Positions 22,260 to 34,030 are shown, counted from the stretch's first letter. The stretch is DNA of 64,000 bases from Calliphora vicina (GCF_958450345.1 NC_088780.1:129532226-129596225); one strand, 5' to 3'. The notes: generated from the letters alone by a model not told the origin. Numbers and translations: made by a program.

Positions 22260-22700
22260 AGAGAGAATTCTTATTGTGAGAGTTATATTGTGTAATTTTA
22301 TGGGGATATTTTTTTTGTGGAAGATCTTAACCCTCTATCTCTTTAGGGGCAATTTGAACCTTTTTTCGAGAAAATCAAAAAAAGTCCATTCAAAAAAGAC
22401 ATTTATAGATTAAAGTATTATACGAATATTTTTCCCGGAAAATTTCAGTGGACGTTAATTAGCAAAATTACAAGCCATCTCATGTCTCACACTTTTTAAA
22501 AGAATCACCAAAATCCAAGTATGGTCGAATGAGATGAAATTTAAAATAAAAAAGTTGAAAGGACTTTTTTAGGATTTTCTCGAAAAAAAGGGTAAAATTG
22601 ACCCTTAAAGAGATGAGATCGAGGGTTAATATATTCCACAAAAATTATACCCATAAAATTCCACAATATAACTCTGACAATAAGACTTCTATCAGATATT
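22260..22700. mobile_element. Inverted-repeat element of family D
   Basis: Arms of about 130 bases: AGAGTTATATTGTG...GATCTTAACCCTCTATCTCT...TTTTTCGAGAAAATC at 22275-22390 mirrored by GATTTTCTCGAAAAAAAGGG...GAGATGAGATCGAGGGTTAA...CACAATATAACTCT at 22570-22670. The interior matches 57580-57660. Confidence 0.85.
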
Positions 22701-22889
22701 AACTTACAACATTTTTTTCAGTTATTATAATACCAATTTTAAATTTTTTTTTCATTTTAAATATTTAATGTAAATTTAGCTTTTCAAAAAGTATAAATTC
22801 CTAATACATATTTTTATAAATTTTTTAGATAACTTAAAAAGAAAAAAAGTAAATTTTTCGCAAAAACTAGCAAAAAATCTCATTTTTAA

Positions 22890-23545
22890 AAATGTTTAAA
22901 TTCAAATGCATGTAACTTTGGAGCCAGTGACGATTTTTTATGATGATCGGTACATAGTCATAGCTCCTATTTAAGGCCCGCTTTCGAAGATCACTTTATC
23001 GAGCATAAATCTCTACTTTCGAAAAACTCATTAACCTTCATAACTATCTAAAAAATATTGATATCGAACCAAAATTTTATACTGACCAGCAATTAGTTTT
23101 CAGAAATATTAGTACTGGATTTTGTTCATATTTGCCAATTGCACCCATATAAAAACCACTTACGAAAATCACTTAAATACTAATACATATATTTATCCTG
23201 TTAAAATTTGACATAAATAATCCCGATATATGCAAAAATTCCTGTACCAAATTTTATGAAGATCGGGCCATAAGTGGTCATAACTTTCATATATGAACCA
23301 CTTCCGAAAAACACATTAACCAAAATTCTACACAGCCCAGTAATTTGTATCCAAGAATTATACTACTAAATTTTGTAAATATCGGTCCATAATTGGCCAT
23401 AGCTCCCACATTAGGTTCACTTTCGTGAATCAATATAATACCCATAAAACTCTTGGTAATACCGTTATTGAGATGAAATTCTACCAAAATAGGCCTCAAA
23501 TACATAGAAATTTGTATATCCTCTTTTATACTATTTTCCTTCAAT
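22890..23545. repeat. Diverged relative of family A
   Basis: Holds repeated ATCGG(T/G)CCATAA, CATAGCTCC and ACTT(T/C)CG(A/T)AAA words in the order seen in family A, but with extra units and much divergence. Confidence 0.55.
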
Positions 23546-24110
23546 TGTGGTGAAAAGTGAAAAACGTTGAGCTAAACCAATTTTTAAGTATATAAATTGT
23601 TAAATATCACTCGTTATTCATATCATTAAAAGACAAACTCTGTTGAAAATACTAAGAATCACTAGCTATTTCAATTATAAATTGCTAAATCAGATAACAT
23701 AGTGTAGTTTATGTAGAAAAAAAGTTTATTTCAAATGTATTTCAGAAACTTTCAATTGAATTTCAGAAATTTCCAATTGAATTTCAGAAACATTAATTTG
23801 AATAATTTATACTCTACTTATACAAGAAACAACAAACTAAATTAAAAAAAAAACTTACAAATTTATTGGAAGAAAAGAACAGCTAGTTTCCTTTGATAAT
23901 TATTGTAGTTAACATTCTTAACCCTCTTACTACTAATTCAGGTCAAATTAGCATATTACCAACATAAACTCAACCTCATAACTGGCTATATAACCTTTAA
24001 CCTGTGGCATTTTCCTTTAAAAACAAACAACGATAATGAAATGAAGAAACATACACAAGTTAACATGTCTCGAAATTAACACATATACCCACATTCATAC
24101 ATGCACAGCC
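23546..24110. other. No recognisable feature
   Basis: AT-rich; two AATTTCAGAAA repeats near 23745-23790 only. Confidence 0.4.
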
Positions 24111-24114
24111 GGTA

Positions 24115-24755
24115 CCCAGCGGCGAAATTTTTGAGGCCTTCAGCTATAAGGCCTTCTGTAAGACCTTCCTAGACCTTTTTTTAGATCCAGTACTCATGCT
24201 CGCTTGCCTTCTCAGGAAGACCTTATGGAAGGCCTACCTGCTCCCTTCTTTTTATTGGTACAAAAAAAGTACAAGCTCAAAATACCGTTAAAAAAATCAC
24301 ATTCCAAAGACAAAACAACAAACACAAAATATAATGCAAAAAGTGAAAAGAAAAAAGAAGTAAACTTAAAATAGTTTTGCTTAAATTCTTTGACAACGCG
24401 GTTGTGCGTTGTGTGAATTTTTTTACGAGTTTTTATTATAAACAAATTAAAATAATTTGTAATATGTTTAATTTTTAAAGGTAATTATTAAAATTACCTT
24501 TAGAAATGACAGTTTTTTAAATAATTGTGACAGCTATTCAAATAATATACAAAAGGCCTGATAACAACCCTGTGAAGAAGGCCTACTACCAGGCCTGTTG
24601 AAGAAGGCCTTCTATCAGGCCTGTTGAAGAAGGCCTTGGCTGGCTAGGACATCGTGTGTAAAAAATATATGAGTATGGAATGGAGCAATGAGGCCTTGTG
24701 TCTGATAAATAAGGCCTTCCAGAAGGCCTGCTTACTACTTCTTTTCGCCGCTGGG
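24115..24755. mobile_element. TA-flanked element with subterminal AGGCCT arrays
   Basis: Terminal repeats CCCAGCGGCGAAA and TTTTCGCCGCTGGG lie between TA dinucleotides. Twelve AGGCCT palindromes cluster in the two subterminal regions (three left, nine right) and none in the middle. The right side includes a tandem pair of AGGCCTGTTGAAGAAGGCC. Non-coding. Confidence 0.85.
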
Positions 24756-25690
24756 TAGTTACTCATACATACACTCACACCCATTTTCTTCCGGTACTCA
24801 TGCCACTGACACAACACAATTTCTGTTTATACGTTTACATGTGTGTTTGTATCCTTAACTTAAACAAACAAAAGCCAAAGAGTCCTTTTATCATAACAAC
24901 GACAACAAGGAAAACGAAAAAGAGTAGAAACATTTTGAACACACGTGAGTGTCGCTACATCACGTGTTTTACACCCATAAATAATACGTCAAGTTATGAG
25001 CATTTAACATATTTTGCGTTGCATGAAAGCATTGATGCGTTGTCAAAATGCTACTTTACGGTACATGTGAGTATTGTAAATATACTACACACTAGCACAC
25101 AAACTGAGTGGCACAAGTACAATACATTTTAGCAACAAAGTGCATTCTTATGATGACGACCATGATGATGATGTTGATGGTTCTCCGTTATTTGACTGGG
25201 CGGTTGGGCGTTTGTTGACATTTTGCAGTTGTTTTTGTTGTTGTGTCAAAAAAAAAGAAAATAAGTACATTATACATATCGTCACCTTAAATGCAAATGG
25301 ACGTAACTAAACTTTTATTTTTTTCACAGGAGAAACCAAAAATATTATAAAATCAATAATAAAATGTCTTTAATAAAGTTATGAGCACGTAGTTTGCTAA
25401 AAACAAAACATCAATCAATGAAAAACTCGATTTTGATTTGACGATATACACACAAGTACATTATTGCTAAAAAAAAGGTACATGTACACTAGGTGGCCTC
25501 GTTTATATTTTTCCGTTTCTCAAAATTCAATCTAGTTCGAACTTTATTTGAATTTTGTGAAACGTATATCTTCTTCGATCTGATGTTAACTTTATCATCA
25601 AGACAATGACAATATAAATATAAAAATATGCGTAATTTCATAAGCTTTCAATTAATATAGAACAAACATTAATTTTTTATAACTTTAGAC
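24756..25690. other. No supported gene
   Basis: Contains GATGAT and TTGTTGTTG simple repeats (25150-25245). The 110-codon plus-strand frame at 24800 is low-complexity and is not called. Confidence 0.4.
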
Positions 25691-25811
25691 ATTTTAGGTA
25701 AAAATTTTCACCCTAACCATGATACAATAATTGTAGAAGGTAGAATCACTAGGGATAGTTTTCAATATTTACTCTTATAACGTCAAACTTTGATTTTGAT
25801 TTTTTTTCATA

Positions 25812-27436
25812 TTCCCGGGAATCCCGGGAATGTTCTTTCAACTAGAAAAATAAGTAAAAAAAAAAATTATTTTATAAAATTGTGTCATTTTATTAAAAAA
25901 AAAAGAAAACCAATGCATTACAATTCAATTGTACTCACATAAAACCAAAAAAAAATTTGTTAAAATATTTGGAGATCACTTGTTCCTATAAAATTAAATA
26001 TTACCGGTAATAGAGTAAAAGAGCAATTAAGTGTCACAAAATTTTATGAATTGTGAACGTACTTTTATAATTCGATATCGATTAATATGTTAATGGGATT
26101 TGTAATGCACTATTTAGCTTCTTTCTTTTGATTTTTCTGTTATATTTTCTATTATATTTTTTTATATAAAATATACGTATTTTAAAATTAAATTCATCAA
26201 GTTCAAAATTACTTCATATATACTACGTTTATACGCACGGCTTATTCGCAAATAAAAATATTGCATTTAGAAAAATTTGCCGCATAAACAGTGAATTATT
26301 TTTTTATTTGCGAATAGCTGCTACACTATTTGCAAATAAGATTTTAAGCATTGCCATATGTTTTAACATTTTTAGTTTATTAAGACTTTTTTTAAATATT
26401 TCATTGTGTTTTTGCATTAATTGGATTGCGAGACAAATATGAATTTTAGATTCTATCATTTTTGCATTTAAAAAATAAAAAATTTATCATATATTGTTCA
26501 AAAACATTACTACCAATTTATTAAAGTTTACCATCCGGCATCACATAAAAACATAAATTTTCCGATTTATAAATTGTGAGTTAGTTAATTGCAAATAATT
26601 TTTATTTGCGAATAGGCTACGTATAAACGTAGTAATAGTTTACAAAGAGTAAAGAAGTAGTCCTAAAGTATTTTGTTTTTGGTTTCTGCTAATGTTATAT
26701 GTCCGTCATAGATTTTTTTTTTAAAAAAAATGATTTATCAAAATAACTAATGCATTCAATAAATCATTCGACGAGAAAACTCTTTCGCTTTAAACATATG
26801 TTGGCTTTATCGTTAGTAAAGCATTATAAAGACAATCACAATTTTTTCTCCAATTGCTACTTGAAATAAATCTAATTCCCGCTTAAAACTTGTACCATTT
26901 GATTTTAAATGTTTATTGTTTTCCTTTTCAATATAGATTGTATATTCTAATTGGTTTTTATAATGTTGCTCCATTTGTATTTCGGAAACCTCATCATCAT
27001 CCCTTTGATCAGATGAGGCAACATTGTGGTCAAATAAGCGTTCATAAATTTGCTGTCCATAAATTTGAAATTATATTATAATTTATCTTAAAATGTTGAA
27101 GTTTTTAGGTTTACTTTAATTGCATGAACCATTTTTTGAGAAATATTAGAATATTTAGATAACAGCTGTTCAGCATCACCTATCAGCAAAATGGTTTGAT
27201 TTCGGCTTAATGCTTCTACTGTATCCTTAATGGGGTTTAAAACCTCAACTAATATTTGGAACAAGCCATTCATCAAACAGAGATGTTATATTTAAATATA
27301 TTAATGTATTTTTAATTAATTTTAAATTTCCCGTTTTTCCCGGGAAAAAAATTTAAATTTCCCTGGAATTCCCGACAATAATTTTACCGGAAATCCCGGG
27401 ATTTCCCGGGCGGGAATTCCCGGGCCCCAAACCCTA
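25812..27436 (-). mobile_element. hAT-like remnant with CCCGGG-rich ends (copy 2)
   Basis: The right end reads back as TAGGGTTTGGGGCCCGGGAA, a hAT-style terminus. The left end near 25813 (ATTCCCGGGAATCCCGGGAA) is a truncated subterminal piece. A minus-strand frame at 27088-27276 includes EVLNPIKDTVEALSRNQTIL, resembling the hAT RNase H-like region. It hosts a separate MITE at 26223. Confidence 0.65.
26223..26632. mobile_element. 410-bp MITE, TA target, Tc1/mariner-like
   Basis: TIRs of about 40 bases, CTACGTTTATACGCACGGCT...TTCGCAAATAAAAAT, mirrored at the right by ATTTTTATTTGCGAATAGGC...GTATAAACGTAG, between TA dinucleotides. The GTTTATACGC word recalls the TIR of the Tc3-like element at 18945. 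Confidence 0.85.
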
Positions 27437-27450
27437 GTCATGACCCTAAC

Positions 27451-28850
27451 TACGAAAGAAATTTTAAAGTTAATTTTTGTTAAAGTCGACTTTATTTTAA
27501 AATATAACTTTTGTTTTTATTTGAAAAAAGTTTCAAAACTTTTTCCAACATACATACATTAGAGTGTCCCTTAGAATTAAATTTTTTGAAATGTTGAAAC
27601 GGTACCCCCTGAAAACTTTCGTAATGACCTAAAATACCACCAAAAAATTGTTTAGCTGTGCCGTGCCGACTTTCGATTTAGATTTGAGGTGCATTTACAA
27701 GGGAAAAATGCATTTTTTTTAAATTTTTGCCCTTAAATAATTACTTCTGCAATTTAATTTAAAAGAATAGAAATGTGTACGTAATTGTCGTTCTAATAAG
27801 ATATAAAAGACAAAACTTGGTTAAAAAATGTTAAAGTTATTAAAAAATCTCCAGGCCATTAACGTGAAGCCACTAGAACAAGAAATGTAGGAACAAAATT
27901 AACATATTTTGAGAAATATTAAAACAATAGTTTATTTTTACTTAAAATATATCCATATTTACTTGTATATGAGTTTTTAACTTCATAGGATACAGTTAAC
28001 CTATTCGCAGGTATAACCAAAAAAAAAAAATTTTTTAACGCCAGTTTCAAAACTCAAATTTAAAATTTTTAAAAATGTTGTTAAACAAATTTCAGATTTT
28101 TTTGATCATTACATGGGGATTTATTTACAACATAATAGGGAATAAAAAAGTATGTCAATACCTCCAATAGTTTTTCCGTACCTGCGATATAAATTTTGCG
28201 ATTTTCGAGAAAAACTAATTTTTTGGCCATATTTTGGCGAATGAGCCCTATTTCCATACTGTTATTAATTTTAAGTAAAATCTCTTCAGAATATTATAGT
28301 CCAGGTAATTTTAAATATAGTTTTCCTAAAATCGGAAAACGTTAACCCTTAAATTGTGAAGGTAAAATTTTTCAATATTTGGTATTTCTAATGGAAAGAT
28401 AGCGAAATGTTATATATTCGATTTTCGATTTTGATGAAACTTAAGAAAAATATAACATAAAGTCTAGTATTTACAATAACAGTACAAAAATGGAAATTAA
28501 CCCTTAATAGCACTTGGGTTCCAAATGACCCTTAACTTTTAAAATCTCGAAAAACACAGCCATTTTGACCCCAAGTGCTCATAAGGGTTAATTTCCATTT
28601 TTGTACTAGACTTCATGTTATATTTTTCTTAATTTTCATTAAAATCGGCCCAAAAATATATAACATTTCGCTATCTTTCCATTAGAAATTCCAAATATTG
28701 AAAATTTTGACCTTTTGTTAATTTTTTGAAATTTATTTTTTCTATTGAAAAATAAAAAAGCAATAAAAACAAAAAGTTCTATTTTAAAATAAAGTCGACT
28801 TTAACAAAAATTAACTTTAAAATTTCTTTCATAGTTAGGGTGTAAAATTG
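27451..28850. mobile_element. Large foldback element (family C arms), axis near 28547
   Basis: Outer arms AAAGTCGACTTTATTTTAAA (27481) and TTTAAAATAAAGTCGACTTT (28784), inside CCCTAACTA.GAAAG ends. Inner arms at 28360-28470 and 28600-28720 mirror each other (AGATAGCGAAATGTTATATA against TATATAACATTTCGCTATCT). The left arm also carries the family C sequence of 2.4 and 12.3 kb. Its left end is cut by the P-type MITE at 25718. Confidence 0.85.
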
Positions 28851-28934
28851 CAACTTAAAGAAACAATCTGAAATTTAATATTAGAAAATAGGCTTCTAAT
28901 AAAGTTCTGATCATAAATCCACCAATTTCAAATC

Positions 28935-29535
28935 GGTGCCCACGCTAACGCGTAATAAAGGATGTGCTGATAGGGACTTCCGAACATTGAAAGTTGGTAG
29001 CGACCATACTGCTGAAGCTACATCTGTCGAATTCATCAAAATCACCATAGACGGACATAGCGTTCAATAACATGTGCAAATTATAAAATTGTTTTATGGA
29101 AATAGATGTTCTATTCGGGCAACCATTTCTGGATGAATGGGTAAGTCAGATAAACAAAATTGTCGAATTTGGCATAATACCAATCCAAATGAGATTAAAG
29201 AGCGTCCAATGCATCACGAAAATGTTACTGTGGATTTTGAGCTAGCTGTGTCATCGGTCCATATTTCCTTGAGGACGTCGTTGGCCTAGAATTTAATTAT
29301 ATGAGACATGAGGATTCAACAAGTCGGCGATATGTGTAAATTCTGCATGAGCGATGGTCATTCTGCATGGTCGTCATCTCACGTGGATGTGAACTGGCCA
29401 CCGAGATCGTGCGATTTAACCCCATTACACTTTTTCTTGTGGGGTTTTCTTAAGTCGCAGGTCTATGCGAGTAAGCCATAGAACGCGGTGGCCCATGCCA
29501 TTGATAAAATTCAGACTGATTTATTTAAATTGAAA
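28935..29535 (+). pseudogene. Mariner-like transposase relic (copy 1)
   Basis: Readable pieces are RFWMNGYVNKQNCRIWHDTN, HPEKVTV, and DVNWPPRSCDLTPLHFFLWG followed by FLKSQVYASKP. The last block belongs to a well-known insect IS630/Tc1/mariner lineage. Many stops and frame changes; reversed relatives lie at 38110-38690 and 52100-52620. The DNA-binding N-terminus is not recognised. Confidence 0.82.
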
Positions 29536-29959
29536 TATAGGTAGAGCATAATGAAATACCCTTAGGTACAATTGTTAAAATTTTAATTTTTAATCTACGT
29601 TTTGCTTTCATTAGAATCAGAAAAGTTTTGATTTTTTGAGATTTGAAATAAACATGAAATTTTATAATTTTGTTTCTGATATAAAATTATAATGGGTTAC
29701 GATGCCACAAAATGTTTTAATTTTATATTAAAACATCTATGGGTAAATAAAATACAAAAAAAAAATTGTTAGTTAGATTTTTTAAAAAAAAAAACTTTAG
29801 CCGATTTTGCTCTAAATTTTAGCATTTAGATTTTAGATGACGGAGTACCATTTTAGACCTTGGACCTCCTTAATGTACAGACGTACTACATATTTTATGT
29901 ATGAATACAAGCTAAAAAGTATATTTAGTATAATAAAGACATTATATTCTTTTTTATAT

Positions 29960-30110
29960 CCTACACCACCATATTGGAGTTCTTAGAGTACACCGATTGA
30001 CTCAGAATCACTTTTTGAGTAGATTTAACAATGTCCCTCCACCCGTCTGTCTATCCATGTAAAACTTGCACACAAAGTACAGGTCGCAATTTGGAAGATA
30101 TTTCTATAAA
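29960..30110. repeat. Dispersed repeat family A fragment
   Basis: TACACCACCATATTGGAG, TACACCGATTGACTCAGAAT and TACAGGTCGCAATTTGGAAG correspond to the first 200 bases of family A. Confidence 0.75.
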
Positions 30111-30815
30111 ATAATTAAATAGTCTAATAATAACTTATTTATAATTTGAAATAGAAATTTATATTTACATCGCCAGTTTGTTATCTTATTAGTTCTGTGG
30201 CGATAGCCATTTGACTTTCTCCAGTCATCTTAATGTATACTACTTATATATGTTCCAAAAAAACAGTCATTACCTGATCCATTACCGTATCGCGTCATAT
30301 GCTGGTAAATTAACCGGTTTTCAATTTTAACTGTTAATAACTTCTGTAAATAGTTAAACAGTAAGTAAACATTTGTAAACGGTTTTAAATAATGGTACAT
30401 TCAGTTTGACTTAGATTTTTTTCTTGGACATGAAAACTGTAGTACATTTTAGTTGAAAAGCCTTTGCAAATTACACTCGCATATAAACGAAACAAATGAT
30501 AAGTAGTGTCTTTTTGGTGTACCCAATCAAATGGAATGAGTATTGTGTGTTTTTAGCATGTTGTTGGGTCATAAACTTCTTATACAAGTACTATTTTTCC
30601 GTTCTTTTTTTCATTTTTCATGTTGACAATAAAAACCGTAAATATTAATATGATATCAACAGGACTTATGCACATAATTTCTGTTCATTTTATTTAACAT
30701 TATTTGCAATTGAAGCATCATAATGGATATATAGTACATTCGAAAATTTGTTTTTCGATATGAGTTTCAAACTAGTAGCTGATGTTTGTGCTCATACTCA
30801 CGACCCGAGTTTATT
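30111..30815. other. No recognisable feature
   Basis: AT-rich sequence without a supported feature. Confidence 0.45.
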
Positions 30816-30817
30816 GT

Positions 30818-31271
30818 AAGGTTGACCACCGTTACCGCTAAGCGACCGTTACCCAAATAACTGTAATTACCATTACCGATATAATCATAAATACCGTTAC
30901 CAATATTTAATAAATAATTTGAAATTATAAAAAAATTTAAATTTTTAATTTTAATAATTGAGTTTAGTAAAATGCATGACACAACAATATAAGGTACACT
31001 CAGTAGAAAATAAATTCTCAATTATACAATTCTTGTAACGTCAAACAAAAGAAAATATGAAAAAAATGAAAATCAAAGTTTGACGTTATAGTGGTAAATA
31101 TTGAAAACTCTCCCTAGTGATTCTAGCTTCTAAAATTATTGTATCATGGTAAAATCTACAGATTTTACCGACATAATAGAATGACAACTATGTCAACTTA
31201 TTTTTGATTTTTTATAAATTTACCGAAATAATCCAAATTAGCGTTACCGTTTTGAATCCGTAACCAAACTT
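30818..31271. mobile_element. ACCG-rich MITE (copy 3) split by a P-type MITE
   Basis: Left AAGGTTGACCACCGTTACCG and right GTTTTGAATCCGTAACCAAA form the two ends. ACCG/CGGTA words are repeated inside each end. It is interrupted at 30975-31148. Confidence 0.65.
30975..31148. mobile_element. P-type MITE copy 2, 8-bp target duplication
   Basis: Begins CATGACACAACAATATAAGG and ends so that the mirror strand reads CATGATACAATAATTTTAGA. It is flanked by GTAAAATG (30967-30974) and GTAAAATC (31149-31156). Seven of eight bases agree. An internal TAACGTCAAAC/GTTTGACGTTA stem is present. 174 bp, no coding frame. Confidence 0.88.
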
Positions 31272-31309
31272 GCTTATTAGTCATAAATACTTTTTTGAAA
31301 TAAGTAATC

Positions 31310-31540
31310 ATATGTCAAAATTGTGTGCGGATCGGTCATAGCTTCTATATAAACCCTTAACTACCAAAAAACAAATAAAAAATTCCATAACTTATAGACT
31401 AATGAATTGTTTTTCTGTCAAGCCTCTGAAACATGCCTAATTCCCAATCTGATCCTTGGATAATAAAATTTTTGAATTAAGAATGATTTGATATTTTTAT
31501 GAAGTTTGCCCATAAAGTCCACATTTATTCCGAGAGTAAT
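31310..31540. repeat. Diverged family A-like fragment
   Basis: CGGATCGGTCATAGCTTCTA and neighbouring words recall family A; strongly decayed. Confidence 0.35.
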
Positions 31541-31560
31541 ACAACTTTCCGCCGGGCGGA

Positions 31561-31602
31561 TAAGTATCAACGAACTTGTGTAACTGCAGTTCGTTGATAC
31601 TT
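31561..31602. other. Perfect 16-bp hairpin upstream of the non-LTR element
   Basis: TAAGTATCAACGAACT and AGTTCGTTGATACTTA round an 11-base loop, in the GC-richer leader region (31550-31900) of the non-LTR element. Confidence 0.75.
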
Positions 31603-31974
31603 AACTGTATCGGAAAGCATCAGCTGAAATGCTACCGGACGCGTCCACAGGTTGCGGATAGTGGAACGCCCAGTAGATATAAAATAAGCAGTCGCGGACA
31701 ACATTTTAGCGGTTTTAAGGGGAGAGTCTCGGAGGGACTATTCAACGATCCCATCAAGTATCCGAGTTGCCAATGATTCTTAAAACGACGTGGCGAGTAA
31801 GTGGCTGCTCTCAATAACCACACTCATCATTCATGCATGTCTGGATGCTTAACCGGCAGCCCCGATACCAGAATCGGATGCGATTGGCTAATCACCAATT
31901 CATCTTAAATTTAACTGATTACAGAAACCACAACAAATGAAAATCAAAATGATACCCAACTGATGAGACTTTTA

Positions 31975-33674
31975 GCTATAAAAAACGGACACGATTTGGA
32001 ACATGTAACATAAGATCGCTTCTGGAACCAACAAGATTGGCTCAAATATGTTGCGATTCACTGCTTATCCCCTGAAGGACTCGATGGGTGTTATCACTTC
32101 ATCTGTGGACCGGTAATTAGGAATATGGTCCGACTACTTCGCCGACATATTGTCAATACCGGAACCCATCACAACGCTGCAATGTCAATGTGTAACTCCA
32201 CATGCTGCAGTTGATATAAATATGGCCTGCCCAGAAGAGGGGGAAATAGTTAATGCTATAAAAGCACTCAAGAATGGTAAAGCCCCAGGCGTAGATAACA
32301 TCAACCTAGAACTGCTTAAGGCCGATCCCTATCTTGGTGCTAGGATGATACGGTCCATTATCGAAAATTTCTGGACATCACATGCACTTCTCCCTGAGCT
32401 CAATATTGGGGTAATAATAAAGGTACCAAAAAAGGGTGACCTGACGGAATGTCGAAACTGGAGGGACATAACCTTATTGCCAATGATTAACAAGGTAATA
32501 GCGCATATCCTTTATGACAGATTATCCTCATCACTGTCTTCTCAACTTCGACCTGAGCAGGCTGGTTTTAGGGCACATTACTCATGCAATGGCGATCCCC
32601 TCTGTATTGCATATTTATAGACTTTGCTAAAGCCTTCGATACCCTTCACCAGCAGGCTATTTGGGAAGCGCTACAATGCAAAGGAGTTCCACATGAATAG
32701 ATTGATCTTATACCGGGATTCAACATGTATGGTGATACATGAACGCAATCTGGGAAGACCCTTTAAGGTTAACGCAGGTGTACGACAAGGCTGTGTTTTA
32801 TCGCCATTGCTGTTTAATATAGTGCTTGACGTTAAGGCAACGACTAATAGAAGAGGCATCACTTGGGGCCTAACTGGACGCCTCGAGGATCTAGATTATG
32901 CCGACGACATATGTCTCCTAGCCCACACATTCAACGATATGGCAGCCAAACTAGGGGAAATACAGACCACGGCAAGTGATGCAGGCATGCATATTAACGT
33001 TGGAAAGACCAAGGTAATGCGTTTAAATACCACCAACTACCAAAAGTTTCAAATAGATAACGCAGATCGTGAAGATGTCCAATCGTTTATATATCTGGGT
33101 AGTGTCATATCGGCCACAGGCGGCTCGCGAGAGGATATTACAAATCGCATCAAAAAGGCAAATCAAGCATTTGGGGCACTGCAAAAAGTATGCAAATCAC
33201 CCCATCACCCATCTGTAGACCAAGCTCCACCTCTTCTCATCTAACGTGCGTTTCGTCCTTTTGTATGGCTGTGAATCCTGGAACACCACAGCTAGCGACT
33301 TGCAATCCTTGCAGGTATGCATTAATCGCTCGTTACGAAAACTGCTCAAGATATTCTGGCCGAATGTTATCTCAAACAGAGACCTGTGGGAAAGAGCAGG
33401 TGAAACACCAATACGTAACCAGATAAACATTCGTAAATGGAGTTGGATTGGCCATGTTCTCAGACGCACCAACGACAAAGTAGCTAAGATGGCAATTGAT
33501 TGGAAACCCCAAGGCAGTAGAAGAAGAGGCAGACCCGCTAACACCTGGAGGAGACAAATAGAGACTGAAGCAAACTTAAATGGAAAGTCTTGGGCCGAAG
33601 TGAAGCTGATAGCACGGGATATATCACAATGGAAAAACTTTGTTGTGGCCCTTTGTTCCACCTTGGAACCATAG
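31975..33674 (+). pseudogene. Non-LTR retrotransposon, deleted and frameshifted
   Basis: The leader (31550-31950) is followed by the start of an AP-type endonuclease, FGTCNIRSLLEPTRLAQICC. The rest of the endonuclease is deleted. Reverse transcriptase follows in order: EIVNAIKALKNGKAPGVDNI, IIKVPKKGDLTECRNWRDIT, RPEQAGFRAHYSC, a break at 32620, GVRQGCVLSPLLFNIVLD, DYADDICLLAH (catalytic pair), GKTKVMRLN and QSFIYLGSVIS. A second break at 33244 leads to LLYGCESWNTTASDLQSLQ and a C-terminal WSWIGHVLRRTNDKVAKMAI region through GSRRRGRPANTWRRQIE, ending EP-stop at 33674. Clade not settled (RTE/CR1-like). Breaks make it inactive. Confidence 0.92.
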
Positions 33675-33884
33675 GAATCAATATAATACAATGAACGATT
33701 TAGAAAGAGCATATTATCTAAAATTATTGCTCGTTTTATAATCCAAGCTTTGAGATTTCAGAATACTAACGCCTAAATTAAAAATTTCGATAAAAAAATA
33801 GGTTAAATTCAAAAGGGCCTAGGCAAACCCCTATTATATTTTTATATTTTAAAGCTATCTTTAAAAAAATATATGTACAATTGA
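33675..33884. other. Flank of the non-LTR element
   Basis: No feature recognised; may include its 3' tail. Confidence 0.35.
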
Positions 33885-34030
33885 TCATGTCATATTGTCA
33901 TAATGTTCTAATATTTCACAACTCGGCAGCTCGGCTTAGCTCTTACGCGCAGGTCTCTGCTGGTTAGTTACGATATTATTGTGTTATCGTAACTATCCAG
34001 CAGAGATAGCATTTTTTGCTTGAAATGCAA
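33885..34030. repeat. Partial copy of the 10.2-kb MITE with a 21-bp hairpin
   Basis: ATCATGTCATATTGTCATAA, ACTCGGCAGCTCGGCTTA and CTCTGCTGGTTAGTTACGAT match 10215-10320. Here the last word is mirrored at 33985-34005 (ATCGTAACTATCCAGCAGAG), one mismatch in 21. Confidence 0.8.

Larger units (their letters stand above)
25718..27442. mobile_element. P-type MITE copy 1, filled by a hAT-like insertion
   Basis: Begins CATGATACAATAATTGTAGA and ends GTCATG, with a perfect 8-bp duplication ACCCTAAC at 25710-25717 and 27443-27450. The first 95 bases match the reversed MITE copies at 30975 and 45319. From about 25812 the interior is replaced by the CCCGGG-rich hAT-like remnant. Host DNA rejoined across the duplication restores the arm of the foldback element at 27451. 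Confidence 0.85.

Noticed and set aside
24800..25132. 110-codon plus-strand open frame
   Set aside because: Low-complexity threonine/lysine-rich stretch between simple repeats; no family resemblance.
31955..31990. Hammerhead ribozyme core suggested by CTGATGAG
   Set aside because: No adequate stem II and no GAAA partner at the right distance were seen.
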